Source of the DNA: an uncultured bacterium
GTDB lineage: Bacteria; Cyanobacteriota; Vampirovibrionia; Gastranaerophilales; Gastranaerophilaceae
Direction: 5' to 3'
NCBI GenBank assembly: GCA_902489575.1
Contig: CABUAQ010000098.1
Coordinates: forward strand, 1-6,403
DNA: 6,403 bases
Positions 6,382 to 6,403 of this stretch are shown in pieces. Both the position numbers and the translations under genes were made by a program. The notes under the pieces were generated by a model, which was not told the DNA's origin, searched no databases, and saw nothing but the letters and a program-made list of their open reading frames with translations. Numbering within the stretch: the stretch's first letter is position 1; every line of letters starts with the position of its first letter.

Positions 6382-6403
6382 ACAAAAAATTATTAATAAA
6401 GCT

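Noticed and set aside
1..6403. CRISPR arrays, insertion sequences, tRNA or rRNA genes, toxin-antitoxin pairs, defence systems
   Set aside because: I saw no spaced direct repeats, terminal inverted repeats with a transposase, cloverleaf pattern or matching protein families. The window is mostly housekeeping and envelope genes.

Overview
The window is AT-rich bacterial DNA with tightly packed genes on two converging strands. LigA is the NAD+-dependent type, which points to Bacteria. Start sites mostly carry good Shine-Dalgarno (SD) sequences of the AGGA or AGGAGA kind, and codons are strongly A/T-biased. The AT bias, the gene style and the small membrane and secreted proteins resemble gut-associated non-photosynthetic cyanobacteria (Vampirovibrionia/Gastranaerophilales). 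That placement is a weak inference from memory of such genomes. AT-rich Clostridia or Elusimicrobia are not excluded.

Plus strand, 1 to 4077: four genes read in one direction with gaps of 10 to 19 bases and look like one transcription unit. They are the 3' part of an agmatinase-type ureohydrolase (speB, cut by the window's left edge), a complete NAD+-dependent DNA ligase (ligA), an unrecognised two-helix membrane protein of 158 residues, and an exported SIMPL-domain (DUF541) protein. The promoter lies upstream of the window. The first two genes serve polyamine synthesis and DNA replication/repair. The last two belong to the cell envelope, so the grouping is one of shared transcription rather than a single pathway.

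Between the strands, 4078 to 4133: a perfect 17-bp hairpin flanked by A-rich and T-rich tracts serves as a shared, bidirectional terminator for the two converging units.

Minus strand, 6403 down to 4134: a second unit starts in the AT-rich region at the right edge. It encodes a membrane-bound processive-type family 2 glycosyltransferase, then adenine phosphoribosyltransferase (apt), then an 81-residue secreted protein of unknown function. Gaps are 18 and 24 bases. Upstream of the glycosyltransferase is a 10-bp dyad that can form two mutually exclusive hairpins, next to a candidate -10 box.

I see no mobile element, CRISPR array, tRNA, rRNA or defence system, and no clear sign of a novel multi-gene system. 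The least explained parts are the 158-residue membrane protein, the 81-residue secreted protein and the dyad upstream of the glycosyltransferase. There is no stretch over 300 bases without a gene.
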